Part shown: positions 15,905 to 25,599 of the stretch, in pieces | Layout of the letters: each line of letters begins with the position of its first letter | Numbering within the stretch: position 1 is the stretch's first letter | Assembly (NCBI GenBank): GCA_029884165.1 | Contig: JAOUIH010000006.1 | Span: forward strand, 1-64,000 | DNA length: 64,000 nucleotides | From: Gammaproteobacteria bacterium | Lineage (GTDB): Bacteria > Pseudomonadota > Gammaproteobacteria > Steroidobacterales > Woeseiaceae | Reading direction: 5' to 3' | The notes under the pieces: generated by a model | What the model was told of the DNA's origin: nothing | The model's input: only the letters and a program-made list of their open reading frames with translations | The model's database searches: none | Program-made: the position numbers and the translations under genes

Positions 15905-16426
15905 ATGCGTCACGTGATCGCGGTATTGCTACAGAACGAAGTCGGTGCGCTGACCCGCATGACCGGGATGTTCTCGTCACGCGGCTATAACATCGATTCG
16001 CTGAACGTTGCGCCGACCGATGATCCGACGGTGTCGCGCGTAACGCTCGTCGTGTCCGGCTCGGACGCGGCGATCGCGCAGCTCAATACGCAGCTGGCAA
16101 AACTGATCGACGTTGTGAACATACACGACATGACGCTCGGCGATCACTTCGAGCGCGAACTCGCGATCCTGAAGCTGAAGCTCGCCACCGGCGGGTTCGC
16201 GAAGGTTATCGTGCTGGCGAAAGAGCACGGCGCCGAAGTCCTTGACGACGCGCAGGCCAGCTGCACGCTGCAGCTGACAGGGCGCCCTGCCGAAGTCGAG
16301 GCATTCATCGATGCAGCACAGAAGATCGGCAAGCTGCAGGCGGTGGCGCGCAGCGGCAGCGTCGCAGTCTCGAAGGGCGAAGTCACGCTGTCGTCCTACC
16401 AGAAGCACCATCGCCTGACCGGCTGA
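15905..16426 (+). CDS. ilvN: Acetolactate synthase small (regulatory) subunit
   Basis: 173 residues. The ATG at 15905 gives the classic start MRHVIAVLLQNEVGALTRM; a longer in-frame ORF from 15773 has no homology and was rejected. Residues 3-75 are an ACT domain with NIDSLNVAPT and VSRVTLVV, which binds valine for feedback control; the C-terminal ALS_ss domain follows (VIVLAKEHGAEVLD). It is often named ilvH when paired with ilvI. The gene heads a tight operon with proB 3 bases downstream. No leader peptide rich in Ile, Val or Leu codons was seen. Confidence 0.93.
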   Translation: MRHVIAVLLQNEVGALTRMTGMFSSRGYNIDSLNVAPTDDPTVSRVTLVVSGSDAAIAQLNTQLAKLIDVVNIHDMTLGDHFERELAILKLKLATGGFAKVIVLAKEHGAEVLDDAQASCTLQLTGRPAEVEAFIDAAQKIGKLQAVARSGSVAVSKGEVTLSSYQKHHRLTG

Positions 16427-16429
16427 CGA

Positions 16430-17563
16430 ATGACCGATTATTCGTTTGGGGCACTCAGGCGCCTGGTCGTCAAGATCGGTTCGGCGTTGCTGGTGGACAG
16501 CGACGGTCGATTCGCAAGGGAGCGGCTCGATCAGATCGCGGAGGACATTGCGGCGCTGCATCAGCAGGGTCAGGAAGTTCTCGTCGTTTCGTCGGGCGCC
16601 GTAGCTATCGGCTGCAGCATCCTGGATCTGAACCGGCGACGTGCGCGGCTCGAGGAATTGCAGGCAGCAGCGGCGGCGGGGCAGGTTCAACTGGTGCGGG
16701 CCTGGCAGGAGTCGCTTTCCGAACACGGAATTCGCGCCGCGCAGATCCTGCTGACGCCGGACGACACCGAAGTCCGGCGGCGTTTTCTCAACGCGCGCGG
16801 AACGCTCAACAAGTTGCTCGAGTTGCGGGTCATCCCGGTCATCAACGAAAACGACACGGTAGCCACGGACGAGTTGCGCTACGGTGACAACGACCGACTC
16901 GCAGCTCGCGTCGCGCAGCTCGTGATGGCGGACGGGCTTGTCCTGCTGTCGGACGTGGACGGCTTCTATGATTCGGACCCGCGCGGAAACCCGGAGGCCG
17001 TGCATATCCCGCTCGTGCGAGACGTGACGGACGACGTGCTGGCCAGGGCAGGAGGATCCGGATCCGTCCTCGGCAGCGGCGGCATGCGGACCAAACTGCT
17101 GGCGGCGCGGATAGCGACCCATGCCGGCTGCGTGACGGTCATAGCGAGCGGCCACGTCGACCATCCGCTCAGGACACTGGCCGCCGGCGGCAGGTGCACG
17201 GTTTTCATGCCGGAGGGCTCGCCGGCGGCGATACGCAAGCAGTGGCTGGCCGGCATCCTCGAGGTACGCGGCAGCCTGCGGGTCGACGCCGGTGCGCAGA
17301 AGGCACTCGAGTCGGGCAGCAGCCTGCTGCCGGTCGGTCTTGTCGAGGTGCAGGGTGACTTCAGGCGCGGTGACGCAGTGCAGCTGCTCGGGCCGGGTGG
17401 CAGAGAGCTAGGCCGCGGTCTCGCGAGTTACGCGAGCGAAGAAGCCAGCGCCATCGTCGGCTGCCGCTCGGAGGAAATAGAGGAGAGACTCGGTTATCGT
17501 GGCAGGTCGGTAATCGTGCATCGTGACGACCTGGTGCTGTTCGGACAGGCAGGCAGGAAATGA
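16430..17563 (+). CDS. proB: Glutamate 5-kinase
   Basis: 377 residues. Amino-acid kinase domain with [39 protein letters not shown] and the [12 protein letters not shown] motif, followed by a C-terminal PUA domain (from about 280). It phosphorylates glutamate in the first step of proline synthesis and is usually inhibited by proline. Transcriptionally coupled to ilvN (3-base gap) and overlapping proA by 4 bases (ATGA). Confidence 0.96.
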   Translation: MTDYSFGALRRLVVKIGSALLVDSDGRFARERLDQIAEDIAALHQQGQEVLVVSSGAVAIGCSILDLNRRRARLEELQAAAAAGQVQLVRAWQESLSEHGIRAAQILLTPDDTEVRRRFLNARGTLNKLLELRVIPVINENDTVATDELRYGDNDRLAARVAQLVMADGLVLLSDVDGFYDSDPRGNPEAVHIPLVRDVTDDVLARAGGSGSVLGSGGMRTKLLAARIATHAGCVTVIASGHVDHPLRTLAAGGRCTVFMPEGSPAAIRKQWLAGILEVRGSLRVDAGAQKALESGSSLLPVGLVEVQGDFRRGDAVQLLGPGGRELGRGLASYASEEASAIVGCRSEEIEERLGYRGRSVIVHRDDLVLFGQAGRK

Positions 17564-18840
17564 CGGGCGAGAAAGACAAGCTGGACGTTGTAGCGATGAT
17601 GCGAGGCATCGGTCTGGCGGCGCGCGCCGCCGCTGCCGAACTCGCGCGCTCCGACGGCGAACTGCGCAACCGGGCGCTCTGCGAGGCCGCGCGTCTGATC
17701 AGGGAGCGCCGCGCCGCGATCGAGGCTGCCAATCGCGCGGATATGGCGGCCGGCGAGACTCGCGGGCTGAGTGCGGCGCTGCTGGACAGGCTGATGCTGG
17801 ATGACGTTCGCATCGATGCAATGGCGACAGGGCTCGAGGCGATAGCGGCGATGCCGGATCCCCTCGGCCGGGTGCTGGCGGAGTGGGACAGGCCGAATGG
17901 GCTCGTCATCCAGCGCGTGTCCGTCCCGCTCGGCGTCATAGGCATCATCTACGAGAGCCGGCCCAACGTGACTGCCGACGCGGCCGGACTGTGCCTGAAG
18001 TCCGGCAATGCAGTCATCCTGCGGGGCGGTTCCGAGAGCTTCCGGTCGAGCCTCGCCATACACGAATGCCTGGTCGAGGCCTTGCGGCGGACCGGCATCG
18101 ATCCGGCCGCCGTGCAGATGGTACCGACGACCGACCGCGCCGCGGTGGGCTACCTGCTGTCGTCGATGACCGACTTTGTCGACGTCGTCGTGCCGCGGGG
18201 CGGCAAGAGTCTCATCCAGCGCGTGCAGTCCGAGGCGAGGGTGCCGGTGATCGGCCACCTGGAGGGCATATGCCACCTCTATGTGCACGAATCCGCCGAC
18301 GCGGAGATGGCCGAGCGGCTCGCCGTCAATGCCAAGATGCGTCGCACCGGCATTTGCGGTGCGGCCGAGACCCTGCTGATCGACCGGACCGCCGCCGGGC
18401 GGCTGCTGCCCCGGCTCGTCGGCGCACTGAACGATGCCGGGTGTGCGGTTCGCGGCGATGCGGAGTCGCGGGCGCTTTGCCCGACCGTTCTGCCGGCTAC
18501 CGAGGCCGACTGGTCGACCGAATACCTGGACGCAATCATTGCCTGCCGTGTCGTCGACGACATTGCGCAGGCGATCGAGCATATCGGCCATTACGGCTCG
18601 GGCCACACCGAGAGCATCGTCGCCGACGACGAGGCAGCAGCGGCCCGCTTCCTCGCGGAGGTGGACAGCGCAATCGTCATGCATAACGCCTCGACCCAGT
18701 TTGCCGACGGCGGCGAGTTCGGCATGGGTGCGGAAATCGGCATCGCGACCGGCCGCATTCATGCGCGCGGTCCCGTCGGCGCGGAGCAGCTGACCAGCTT
18801 CAAGTACGTCGTGCGCGGCTCCGGGCAGGTTCGGCCCTGA
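17560..18840 (+). CDS. proA: Glutamate-5-semialdehyde dehydrogenase (gamma-glutamyl phosphate reductase)
   Basis: 426 residues, normal size. Aldehyde-dehydrogenase superfamily fold with [29 protein letters not shown] and the catalytic cysteine in [14 protein letters not shown]. It reduces gamma-glutamyl phosphate with NADPH to the semialdehyde that cyclises to pyrroline carboxylate. It overlaps proB (ATGA) and shares TGATG with the next gene, so the four genes from ilvN read as one transcript. Confidence 0.96.
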   Translation: MTGEKDKLDVVAMMRGIGLAARAAAAELARSDGELRNRALCEAARLIRERRAAIEAANRADMAAGETRGLSAALLDRLMLDDVRIDAMATGLEAIAAMPDPLGRVLAEWDRPNGLVIQRVSVPLGVIGIIYESRPNVTADAAGLCLKSGNAVILRGGSESFRSSLAIHECLVEALRRTGIDPAAVQMVPTTDRAAVGYLLSSMTDFVDVVVPRGGKSLIQRVQSEARVPVIGHLEGICHLYVHESADAEMAERLAVNAKMRRTGICGAAETLLIDRTAAGRLLPRLVGALNDAGCAVRGDAESRALCPTVLPATEADWSTEYLDAIIACRVVDDIAQAIEHIGHYGSGHTESIVADDEAAAARFLAEVDSAIVMHNASTQFADGGEFGMGAEIGIATGRIHARGPVGAEQLTSFKYVVRGSGQVRP

Positions 18841-20441
18841 TGGAGTCGGCCGGCCGGCAGTTCGACCTGGTCGTCATCGGCGGCGGCATCAACGGCGCCG
18901 GCATCGCCCGCGATGCCGCCGAGCGGGGCCTGTCCGTGCTGCTGCTGGAGGCTCGCGACTTCGGCAGCGCTACGTCGGCCTGGTCCACCCGGCTGATTCA
19001 CGGCGGTCTGCGCTACCTGGAATACGGCGAACTGCCGCTCGTCTACGAGTCCCTGCGCGAACGAACGCGCCTGCTGCAACTTGCGCCGCATCTCGTCCGG
19101 CCGCTGATGATTACGATCCCGATCTATGCGGGCAGCCGTCGCGGGCGCCTGCTCGTTCGCATGGGCATGCTCGCCTACGACATCCTGTCGCATGGCAAGG
19201 AGTTGCCGGGGCACCGGATGCTGTCCAGGGACGAGCTGATCGACGCGGAACCCGGGTTGAACGACGAAGGCCTCGTCGGCGGCGCCCGCTACTACGACGC
19301 CCAGGTCCGGTATGCCGAGCGGCTGGTGCTCGAGAACATAATCGCCGCAGGCCGCGCGGGTGCCGAGGTCCGGAACTACAGTCCCGTCACCGGGATCCAG
19401 TGCCGCGGGCCCGGCGACCTGCACATCCGCTACGAGGAGGGGCCGGGCGGAGCCGAGTGCGTCGCCGCTGCGCGCGTCGTCGTCAACGCGGCCGGGCCAT
19501 GGGTGGACCAGGTACTTGCGCTGAACGACGAGGCGCACCCGCGCGTGATGGGAGGAACCAAGGGCAGTCACATCGTCGTCGGCCACTTCGACGGAGCGCC
19601 ATCGACGGCGCTGTATGTCGAGGCGAAGTCCGATGGCCGCCCGATATTCATCGTGCCCTGGAACGGGCAATACCTGATCGGCACGACCGACATCCGTTTC
19701 GACGGCGACCCCGCCGACGCTGCGCCCGGCGATGAGGAGATCGAGTACCTCATCAACGAGACGAATCGCATTTTCCCGGCCGCGCGGCTCGCGCTGCGGG
19801 ACGTCCATTTTGCCTATGCGGGCGTCCGTCCGCTGCCGTACCAGGCTCGCGGGCCCGAATCGGCGATAACGAGGCGGCACATCATCAAGCGGCATCGCGG
19901 CGCCTCGCGCGGCCTCGTGTCGATCATCGGCGGCAAGCTGACGACGTATCGCAGCCTCGCGGAGCAGGCTGTCGATCTCGTGTCGCGCATGTCCGGCCAG
20001 GGGCGTACGGCCTGCCGGACCGGTGAGCTGCCGCTGCCCGGTGCGGTCGGCCTCGATGCCGCAGCCGAGCAGGCCAAGTCTGTTCCAGGCCTGTCGGAAA
20101 GCGGCGCGCAGCGGCTTGTCGACATCTACGGTGGCCGGGTTGCCGAGTTGCGCGAGATCGTCGACGCCGAGCCGGAACTCGGGCGAACGCTCGACCCGGA
20201 ACGGTCAGTGCTGGCGGCCGAGGTCGCGCTGGCCGTCCGGCGCGAGTATGCACTGCAACTGACCGACATCGTGCATCGCCGCATGATGGTCGGCCTGTCG
20301 GCGGATCTCGGCGCCCGTCTCACGCTGTCGATCGCGAGCATCGCTGCCGCAGAGCTCGACTGGGGCAGCCGCGAAGCCGAGCGGCAGCTCGGGCTGCTCA
20401 ACGCGCACAACGGCGTGTTGCGACGTATCGACCGGTCCTGA
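18840..20441 (+). CDS. glpD: FAD-dependent glycerol-3-phosphate dehydrogenase
   Basis: 533 residues. FAD-binding GGGINGAGIARDAAERG at the N-terminus, then SAWSTRLIHGGLRYLEYGE, PWNGQYLIGTTD and GGKLTTYRSLAEQAVDL, all typical of aerobic GlpD; a C-terminal helical domain closes it. It oxidises glycerol-3-phosphate to dihydroxyacetone phosphate and passes electrons to quinone at the inner membrane. It is coupled to proA by TGATG. There is no glpK, glpF or glpR beside it, so the operon context is unusual for a glycerol gene. Confidence 0.93.
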   Translation: MESAGRQFDLVVIGGGINGAGIARDAAERGLSVLLLEARDFGSATSAWSTRLIHGGLRYLEYGELPLVYESLRERTRLLQLAPHLVRPLMITIPIYAGSRRGRLLVRMGMLAYDILSHGKELPGHRMLSRDELIDAEPGLNDEGLVGGARYYDAQVRYAERLVLENIIAAGRAGAEVRNYSPVTGIQCRGPGDLHIRYEEGPGGAECVAAARVVVNAAGPWVDQVLALNDEAHPRVMGGTKGSHIVVGHFDGAPSTALYVEAKSDGRPIFIVPWNGQYLIGTTDIRFDGDPADAAPGDEEIEYLINETNRIFPAARLALRDVHFAYAGVRPLPYQARGPESAITRRHIIKRHRGASRGLVSIIGGKLTTYRSLAEQAVDLVSRMSGQGRTACRTGELPLPGAVGLDAAAEQAKSVPGLSESGAQRLVDIYGGRVAELREIVDAEPELGRTLDPERSVLAAEVALAVRREYALQLTDIVHRRMMVGLSADLGARLTLSIASIAAAELDWGSREAERQLGLLNAHNGVLRRIDRS

Positions 20442-20442
20442 G

Positions 20443-20463
20443 CTGAGCCCCTTCGGGTCTCAG
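20443..20463. terminator. Hairpin between convergent glpD and icd genes
   Basis: CTGAG and CTCAG pair around a CCC/GGG inner stem with loop TTC (one internal mismatch). It sits between the two convergent stop codons and overlaps the icd stop. There is no T-run on either strand, so it may only be a 3'-end stabilising or weak bidirectional terminator. Confidence 0.4.
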
Positions 20464-22685
20464 GCAGAGATCGAATTCACGATGCCGTTCAGCGTCGCAC
20501 TCGGGCGCATCGCACGGGTGGTCAGTGTGACGTCTGGACGATAGTAACCGCCGATGTCGACCGGCTTGCCCTGCGCCGCGTTCAGCTCGTCGATGATGCG
20601 CGTCTCCGCTTCGGCCAGTTGCCTTGCGATCGGCTCGAAGACTCGCCTGAGTTTGTCATCGTCCTGCAGAGCGAGTTCCTGGGCCCAGTACATCGCGAGG
20701 TAGAAATGGCTGCCGCGATTGTCGAGTTCGCCGACTTTGCGCGACGGCGACTTGTTGCTTTCCAGGAAGCGGCCATTGGCGCGGTCGAGTGTGCCTGCCA
20801 GGGCGAGGGCGCGCGCGTTCCCGGTCTTGTTCGCCAGGTCCTCGATTGACACCGCCAGCGCCAGGAACTCGCCGAGCGAGTCCCAGCGCAGGTGACCTTC
20901 CTCGACGAACTGCTGCACATGCTTCGGTGCCGAGCCGCCGGCGCCTGTCTCGTACAGTCCGCCACCGGCGAGCAGCGGCACTATCGACAGCATCTTCGCG
21001 CTGGTACCGAGCTCGAGGATCGGGAACAAGTCAGTGAGATAGTCGCGCAGCACGTTGCCGGTCACGGAAATCGTGTCCTGCCCGGCTCGCACCCGCTGCA
21101 GCGTCGCCTGCATCGCCTCGACGGTGGACAGCACCCGGATGTCGAGGCCCTCGGTATCATGCTCCTCCAGGTAGCGCTCGACCTTGGCAATCAGCTTGCT
21201 GTCGTGCGCCCGCTTCGGGTCGAGCCAGAAAATGGCCGCGGCCCCGGTGGCGCGTGCGCGGCTGACCGCCAGCTTTACCCAGTCGCGAATCGGCAGGTCG
21301 CGGGTCTGGCACATGCGCCAGATGTCGCCCTTGCGGACGTCATGCTCGAACACCAGCCTGCCGTCCTGGTCCGTGACCCGAACCGTCCCGTCGGAAGCAA
21401 TCCGGAAGGTCTTGTCGTGCGAACCGTATTCTTCCGCCTTCTGCGCCATCAGGCCGACATTCGACACGTTGCCCATGGTCTTCACGTCGTAGGCGCCGTG
21501 CTGCCTGCAGTCGTCGATGACCGCCTGGTAAATGCCTGCGTAACAGCGGTCGGGAATGACCGCCTTCATGTCGTGCAGCTTGCCGTCCGGTCCCCACATC
21601 CGGCCCGACGAACGGATCGCAGCGGGCATCGATGCGTCGATGATCACGTTGCTGGGCACGTGGAGATTCGTGATGCCCTTGTCCGAATCGACCATCGCCA
21701 GGGGTGGGCGAAGCTTGTACGTTGCCTGGATGTCCGCCTCGATTTCCTTCCGCTTTGCCTCGGGCAAGTCGGCGATTTTCGCGTAGACGTCGCCGATGCC
21801 GTTGTCGGGGTCGACGCCCAGTTTCTCGAACAGCTTGCCGTGCTTGTCGAAAACGTCCTTGTAATAGACCGTTACTGCATGCCCGAACATGATCGGGTCC
21901 GAAACCTTCATCATGGTCGCTTTGAGGTGCAGTGACAGCAGCACTCCCTCTGATCGTGCCCTGTCTATCTCGGTCGCGAAGAAAGCGCGCAGCGCAGCGC
22001 AGTCCATTCGTGCGGCGTCGACCACCTCGTCCGCCTGAACGGAAACTTTCTCCCGCAGCACGGTCGCGGCGCCCTTGCCATCGACGTGCTCGATCTTCAG
22101 TTGGCCGGCCTTGGCCATGACGGCCGACTTCTCGCTCGAGTAGAAGTCGCCATCGCGCATGTGCGCCACGTGCGATTTCGAATCGCGCGACCAGGGGCCC
22201 ATTGAATGGGGATGGGCCTTCGCGTACTGCTTGACCGGCGCGGCAACACGGCGGTCGGAGTTGCCCTCGCGCAGTACCGGGTTAACGGCGCTGCCGAGCA
22301 CCTTCCCATAGCGCGCCCGGATTTCCTTCTCCGCCTCGGTCTTCGGCTCCTCCGGGAAATCCGGCAGCGCATAGCCCTGCGAACGCAGCTCCCGAATCGC
22401 TGCCGTCAGCTGTGGGATCGAGGCACTGATGTTCGGCAGCTTTATGATGTTGGCATCCGGCGTCTTGGCCAGTTCGCCGAGTTCGGCAAGATCGTCGGCC
22501 TGTCGCTGCGCGCCGCTGAGCTTGTCCGGGAAGTTCGCGATGATCCTGCCGGCGAGCGAGATGTCCCGTGTTTCCACTTCCACGCCGGCGACTTTCGTAT
22601 ATGCCCGTATGATTGGCAGCAGCGAGTAAGTCGCCAGCATGGGCGCCTCGTCGGTTATCGTGTAAATGATCTTCGCTTCGTTCAT
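20460..22685 (-). CDS. icd: Monomeric NADP-dependent isocitrate dehydrogenase
   Basis: 741 residues, the length typical of the monomeric type rather than the 420-residue dimeric enzyme. Start chosen at [20 protein letters not shown], which matches the family N-terminus and has AGGA upstream; the open frame runs 33 codons further without support. Conserved blocks include [13 protein letters not shown] and [26 protein letters not shown]. It decarboxylates isocitrate to 2-oxoglutarate in the TCA cycle, making NADPH. A 65-residue zinc-ribbon gene lies 52 bases upstream on the same strand. Confidence 0.95.
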   Translation of the reverse strand: MNEAKIIYTITDEAPMLATYSLLPIIRAYTKVAGVEVETRDISLAGRIIANFPDKLSGAQRQADDLAELGELAKTPDANIIKLPNISASIPQLTAAIRELRSQGYALPDFPEEPKTEAEKEIRARYGKVLGSAVNPVLREGNSDRRVAAPVKQYAKAHPHSMGPWSRDSKSHVAHMRDGDFYSSEKSAVMAKAGQLKIEHVDGKGAATVLREKVSVQADEVVDAARMDCAALRAFFATEIDRARSEGVLLSLHLKATMMKVSDPIMFGHAVTVYYKDVFDKHGKLFEKLGVDPDNGIGDVYAKIADLPEAKRKEIEADIQATYKLRPPLAMVDSDKGITNLHVPSNVIIDASMPAAIRSSGRMWGPDGKLHDMKAVIPDRCYAGIYQAVIDDCRQHGAYDVKTMGNVSNVGLMAQKAEEYGSHDKTFRIASDGTVRVTDQDGRLVFEHDVRKGDIWRMCQTRDLPIRDWVKLAVSRARATGAAAIFWLDPKRAHDSKLIAKVERYLEEHDTEGLDIRVLSTVEAMQATLQRVRAGQDTISVTGNVLRDYLTDLFPILELGTSAKMLSIVPLLAGGGLYETGAGGSAPKHVQQFVEEGHLRWDSLGEFLALAVSIEDLANKTGNARALALAGTLDRANGRFLESNKSPSRKVGELDNRGSHFYLAMYWAQELALQDDDKLRRVFEPIARQLAEAETRIIDELNAAQGKPVDIGGYYRPDVTLTTRAMRPSATLNGIVNSISA

Positions 22686-22737
22686 CTTGATTCCTGCTGG
22701 TGATTGTTCTCGTCCCGCTGCGGCGCCCCTGGCTTGA

Positions 22738-22935
22738 TCAGCGGTTCTCGACGATAAGCCGCGGGCCTCCGCGGCCGAAAACATGCTTGGTGAAGATTCC
22801 GTAGACGTTGCCGCACTGGCTGCAGTGCGCTACGAAGAACCAGGGCGTCCCTTCCCGAGACGTCTCCACGCTCGGCGCGGATACGACTTTGTCGATCCCG
22901 CTTGCGGAGCAGGCGGGGCACTTGGGGTCAGCCAT
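22738..22935 (-). CDS. Small zinc-ribbon protein
   Basis: 65 residues. Two cysteine pairs, CPACSASG near the start and [10 protein letters not shown] in the middle, make a four-cysteine zinc ribbon; the tail is [17 protein letters not shown]. Likely a cytoplasmic metal-binding or nucleic-acid-associated protein; no specific function known. It has the strand and spacing of a first gene before icd. Confidence 0.72.
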   Translation of the reverse strand: MADPKCPACSASGIDKVVSAPSVETSREGTPWFFVAHCSQCGNVYGIFTKHVFGRGGPRLIVENR

Positions 22936-23041
22936 CAGGTTCGCTCTTGTTATTCGGCGGATGCAGCCCGCCCGGGTACCGGCGCCGGCGCGCCATTATA
23001 ATGCGAGCCAGTCCAAATCTCCCGCCTGGGAATGGAATTCC

Positions 23042-25276
23042 ATGAATCAGATGACAAGAATACTGCCGGCGTCCGTGCTGGCCCTGCTGTCGATGCAGGG
23101 AATTGCGCTGGGGCAACCACATCCCGGCACGCTGGCCGGCGATGAAAGTCGGCCGCGTATCGGACTGGTCCTGGGTGGCGGCGGCGCCCGCGGCGCGGCG
23201 CATATAGGCGTGCTGCGGGAACTCGAACGCCAGCGCATACCGGTAGATGCCATAGCCGGCACCAGCATGGGCGCGATCGTCGGTGGTCTATACGCCGCCG
23301 GGGTCAGCGTCGACGAGCTCGAACAGGTCGTCCAATCCATCGACTGGTACGACGCGTTCGCCGACGCGCCCGGCCGGCAGGACCTTCGTTTCCGCCGCAA
23401 ACAGGACGACGAGGCGTTCCCGATACGCTTCACGCTCGGCATCAGGGACGGCGAAGTGCAACTGCCCAAGGGACTGATCCAGGGGCAGAAACTCGGGCTG
23501 ATCCTGCGGGAGCTCACGATCGATGCCGCGGCTGTCCGGGATTTCGACGAGCTGCCGATTCCTTTCCGCGCCGTCGCTTCCGATATCGCAACCGGGGAGA
23601 TGGTCGAGCTGGCGGAAGGCGACCTCGCGCTCTCGATGCGGGCCAGCATGTCCGCGCCGGGCATTTTCGCGCCCGTGGTCGTCGACGGACGCACGCTCGT
23701 GGACGGCGGCCTGGTGGGCAACGTTCCCGTCGACACGATCCGCGACATGGGCGTCGACATCGTCATAGCCGTCGACGTCGAATTCCCGCTGTATGAGCCC
23801 GAGCAGCTGGCATCCGCGCTCGATATCACGGCCCAGATGCTGACGGTGCTGATCCGGAAAGAAACCCGGCGGCAGCTTGCGACGCTCAACGAGCAGGACT
23901 TCCTGATCCGACCGGACCTCGGGCAGTTCGGCTCCACGAATTTCGGGGAGATCGTCGAGGCTATCGAGCCGGGCGCGACGGCGACGGCGGCAGAGGAAGC
24001 CGGCCTGGCGCGTTACTCGCTCGACCCGGAGAGCTACGCGCGATACCAGGCGCGCCGCGATGCAGGGCTGCTGCGCCCCGGGACGCTGGACTTCGTCGAG
24101 GTCAGGGCCGCAGGACCGCTGTCGCCGCGCGTACTCGAAGCGCGGCTGACGTCGAAACCCGGCGACCCGGTCGATTCGAAGCGGCTCGCCCGGGACGCGA
24201 ACGCGATCTACGGCATGGACCAGTACGAGCACGTCGACTATCGCCTGGCGAGCGTGGGCGATCGAACCGGCGTCGTGTTCGATGCCAGGCCCAAGTCCTG
24301 GGGACCCAACTTCCTGCAGTTCGGCGTATCCATGGAAGACGACTTCGAGGGCGCGACCGAGTTCAACATGTCGGCCCGCCTGACGCGCATGGGCCTGAAT
24401 TCGCGCGGCGCGGAATGGCGCAGCGATCTGCAGCTGTGCTCCGAGCCCTATTTCACCACCGAGTTCTACCAGCCGCTCAGTTTCGATTCGCGCTACTTCG
24501 TCGCACCGAGATTCGCTGTCGAGCAGCGCAACGTGCAGGCTTTTGCCGACGAATTCAGCATCGCGCGCTACCGCGTAAGTGAAGGAGACCTGGGCGTCGA
24601 CGCCGGCCGCGAACTCGGCAACTGGGGCGAGCTGCGCGTCGGCGCGTTCCGCGGCCGGGGCCATGCCGCCGTCAAGGTCGGTGATCCGGGCCTGCCGACC
24701 TTCGATTTCGACACGGGCGGGTTCTTCGCGCGGCTTGCCGTGGATACGCTCGACGATGCGCAGATCCCGAGGCACGGGCTGCGGGCGGACCTGGAGTGGC
24801 GGGGCGGGCGTCCGTCCCTGGGCGATGACGTCAACTCCGACTCCGTCGAGACCGACATCAGCCTGGTCCGAACCTTCGGGCGTCACACCTGGCAGGTCGG
24901 TGCCGTGTACAACACGACATTTTCCGACGAGCTGCAAATCCAGAACTTTTTCCCCCTCGGCGGTTTCCTGCGGCTCTCAGGCCTGGCGCGGGGCGAGATC
25001 CTGGGGCCGCACGCGGCATTGGGCCGCCTGGTTTATTACCGGCGATCGGGCACCCCGGAAGGAAGCCTGTTCGAGGTGCCGGTTTACCTCGGCGCGTCGC
25101 TGGAGGCGGGCAACGTCTGGCAGAACCGGTCGGACATGGGGTTCGGCTCGCTGATTGCCAGCGGCAGCCTGTTTGCCGGGTTCGATACCTACCTGGGGCC
25201 GTTGTTCATCGGAGCGGGTTTCGCCGAGGGCGGCAGAAACAACTTTTACCTGCAGCTCGGTGCGCCGCCGCGATGA
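23042..25276 (+). CDS. PlpD-like patatin autotransporter (type Vd)
   Basis: 744 residues. Signal peptide at 1-24 (MNQMTRILPASVLALLSMQG, then IALG). Patatin phospholipase domain from about 38: oxyanion loop GGGGARG at 45-51, nucleophile Ser75 in GTSMG, and catalytic Asp221 in DGG. A POTRA-like segment (about 345-425) and a C-terminal beta-barrel of the surface-antigen/BamA type follow. This order and size match Pseudomonas PlpD, a lipase that carries its own outer-membrane barrel. The start at 23042 follows GGAA; the open frame extends left by 78 codons without a signal. The last residues are LQLGAPPR, not the usual aromatic ending. Confidence 0.9.
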   Translation: MNQMTRILPASVLALLSMQGIALGQPHPGTLAGDESRPRIGLVLGGGGARGAAHIGVLRELERQRIPVDAIAGTSMGAIVGGLYAAGVSVDELEQVVQSIDWYDAFADAPGRQDLRFRRKQDDEAFPIRFTLGIRDGEVQLPKGLIQGQKLGLILRELTIDAAAVRDFDELPIPFRAVASDIATGEMVELAEGDLALSMRASMSAPGIFAPVVVDGRTLVDGGLVGNVPVDTIRDMGVDIVIAVDVEFPLYEPEQLASALDITAQMLTVLIRKETRRQLATLNEQDFLIRPDLGQFGSTNFGEIVEAIEPGATATAAEEAGLARYSLDPESYARYQARRDAGLLRPGTLDFVEVRAAGPLSPRVLEARLTSKPGDPVDSKRLARDANAIYGMDQYEHVDYRLASVGDRTGVVFDARPKSWGPNFLQFGVSMEDDFEGATEFNMSARLTRMGLNSRGAEWRSDLQLCSEPYFTTEFYQPLSFDSRYFVAPRFAVEQRNVQAFADEFSIARYRVSEGDLGVDAGRELGNWGELRVGAFRGRGHAAVKVGDPGLPTFDFDTGGFFARLAVDTLDDAQIPRHGLRADLEWRGGRPSLGDDVNSDSVETDISLVRTFGRHTWQVGAVYNTTFSDELQIQNFFPLGGFLRLSGLARGEILGPHAALGRLVYYRRSGTPEGSLFEVPVYLGASLEAGNVWQNRSDMGFGSLIASGSLFAGFDTYLGPLFIGAGFAEGGRNNFYLQLGAPPR

Positions 25277-25283
25277 CGGGCCG

Positions 25284-25532
25284 CTAGCGGACGATTTTTT
25301 CGAGTACCTGGGTCGGCGAATCGGATTTGCGGTAGTAGCCGTGCCGCGCCGCCATCTGCTGGAACGCCGCGTCACGCTCCGCCTCGGTCCGGTACCAGTG
25401 CAGGCGCTCCCAGTCCTCGCCCAGGAGGCCTGTGAAGGTGTCGCCGGCGGGCAGCCTGACGCGAATGCCGTAGCGCCTGTCGGCGAGGGCTTTCTCGGGT
25501 TCGACCAGGTTATGCTGGTGGCAGAAGCTCAC
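25284..25532 (-). CDS. Conserved small hypothetical protein
   Basis: 82 residues from a GTG start. No membrane segment or signal. The sequence is amphipathic and charged (GIRVRLPAGDTFTGLLGEDWERLHWY, then residues matching TEAERDAAFQQMAARHGYYRK), with a composition like a small cytoplasmic alpha/beta protein. It ends 7 bases from the convergent patatin gene. No known function. Confidence 0.6.
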   Translation of the reverse strand: MSFCHQHNLVEPEKALADRRYGIRVRLPAGDTFTGLLGEDWERLHWYRTEAERDAAFQQMAARHGYYRKSDSPTQVLEKIVR

Positions 25533-25599
25533 GTGATATGCACCTTGCGTTCGAAACGGTCGCGAGTATAGCGCAGACCCCGTAAGCCGTGCGCCCGGG

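Noticed and set aside
23288-24937. 549-residue open frame on the minus strand opposite the patatin autotransporter
   Set aside because: The plus strand has intact catalytic motifs; the minus frame lacks any recognisable fold.
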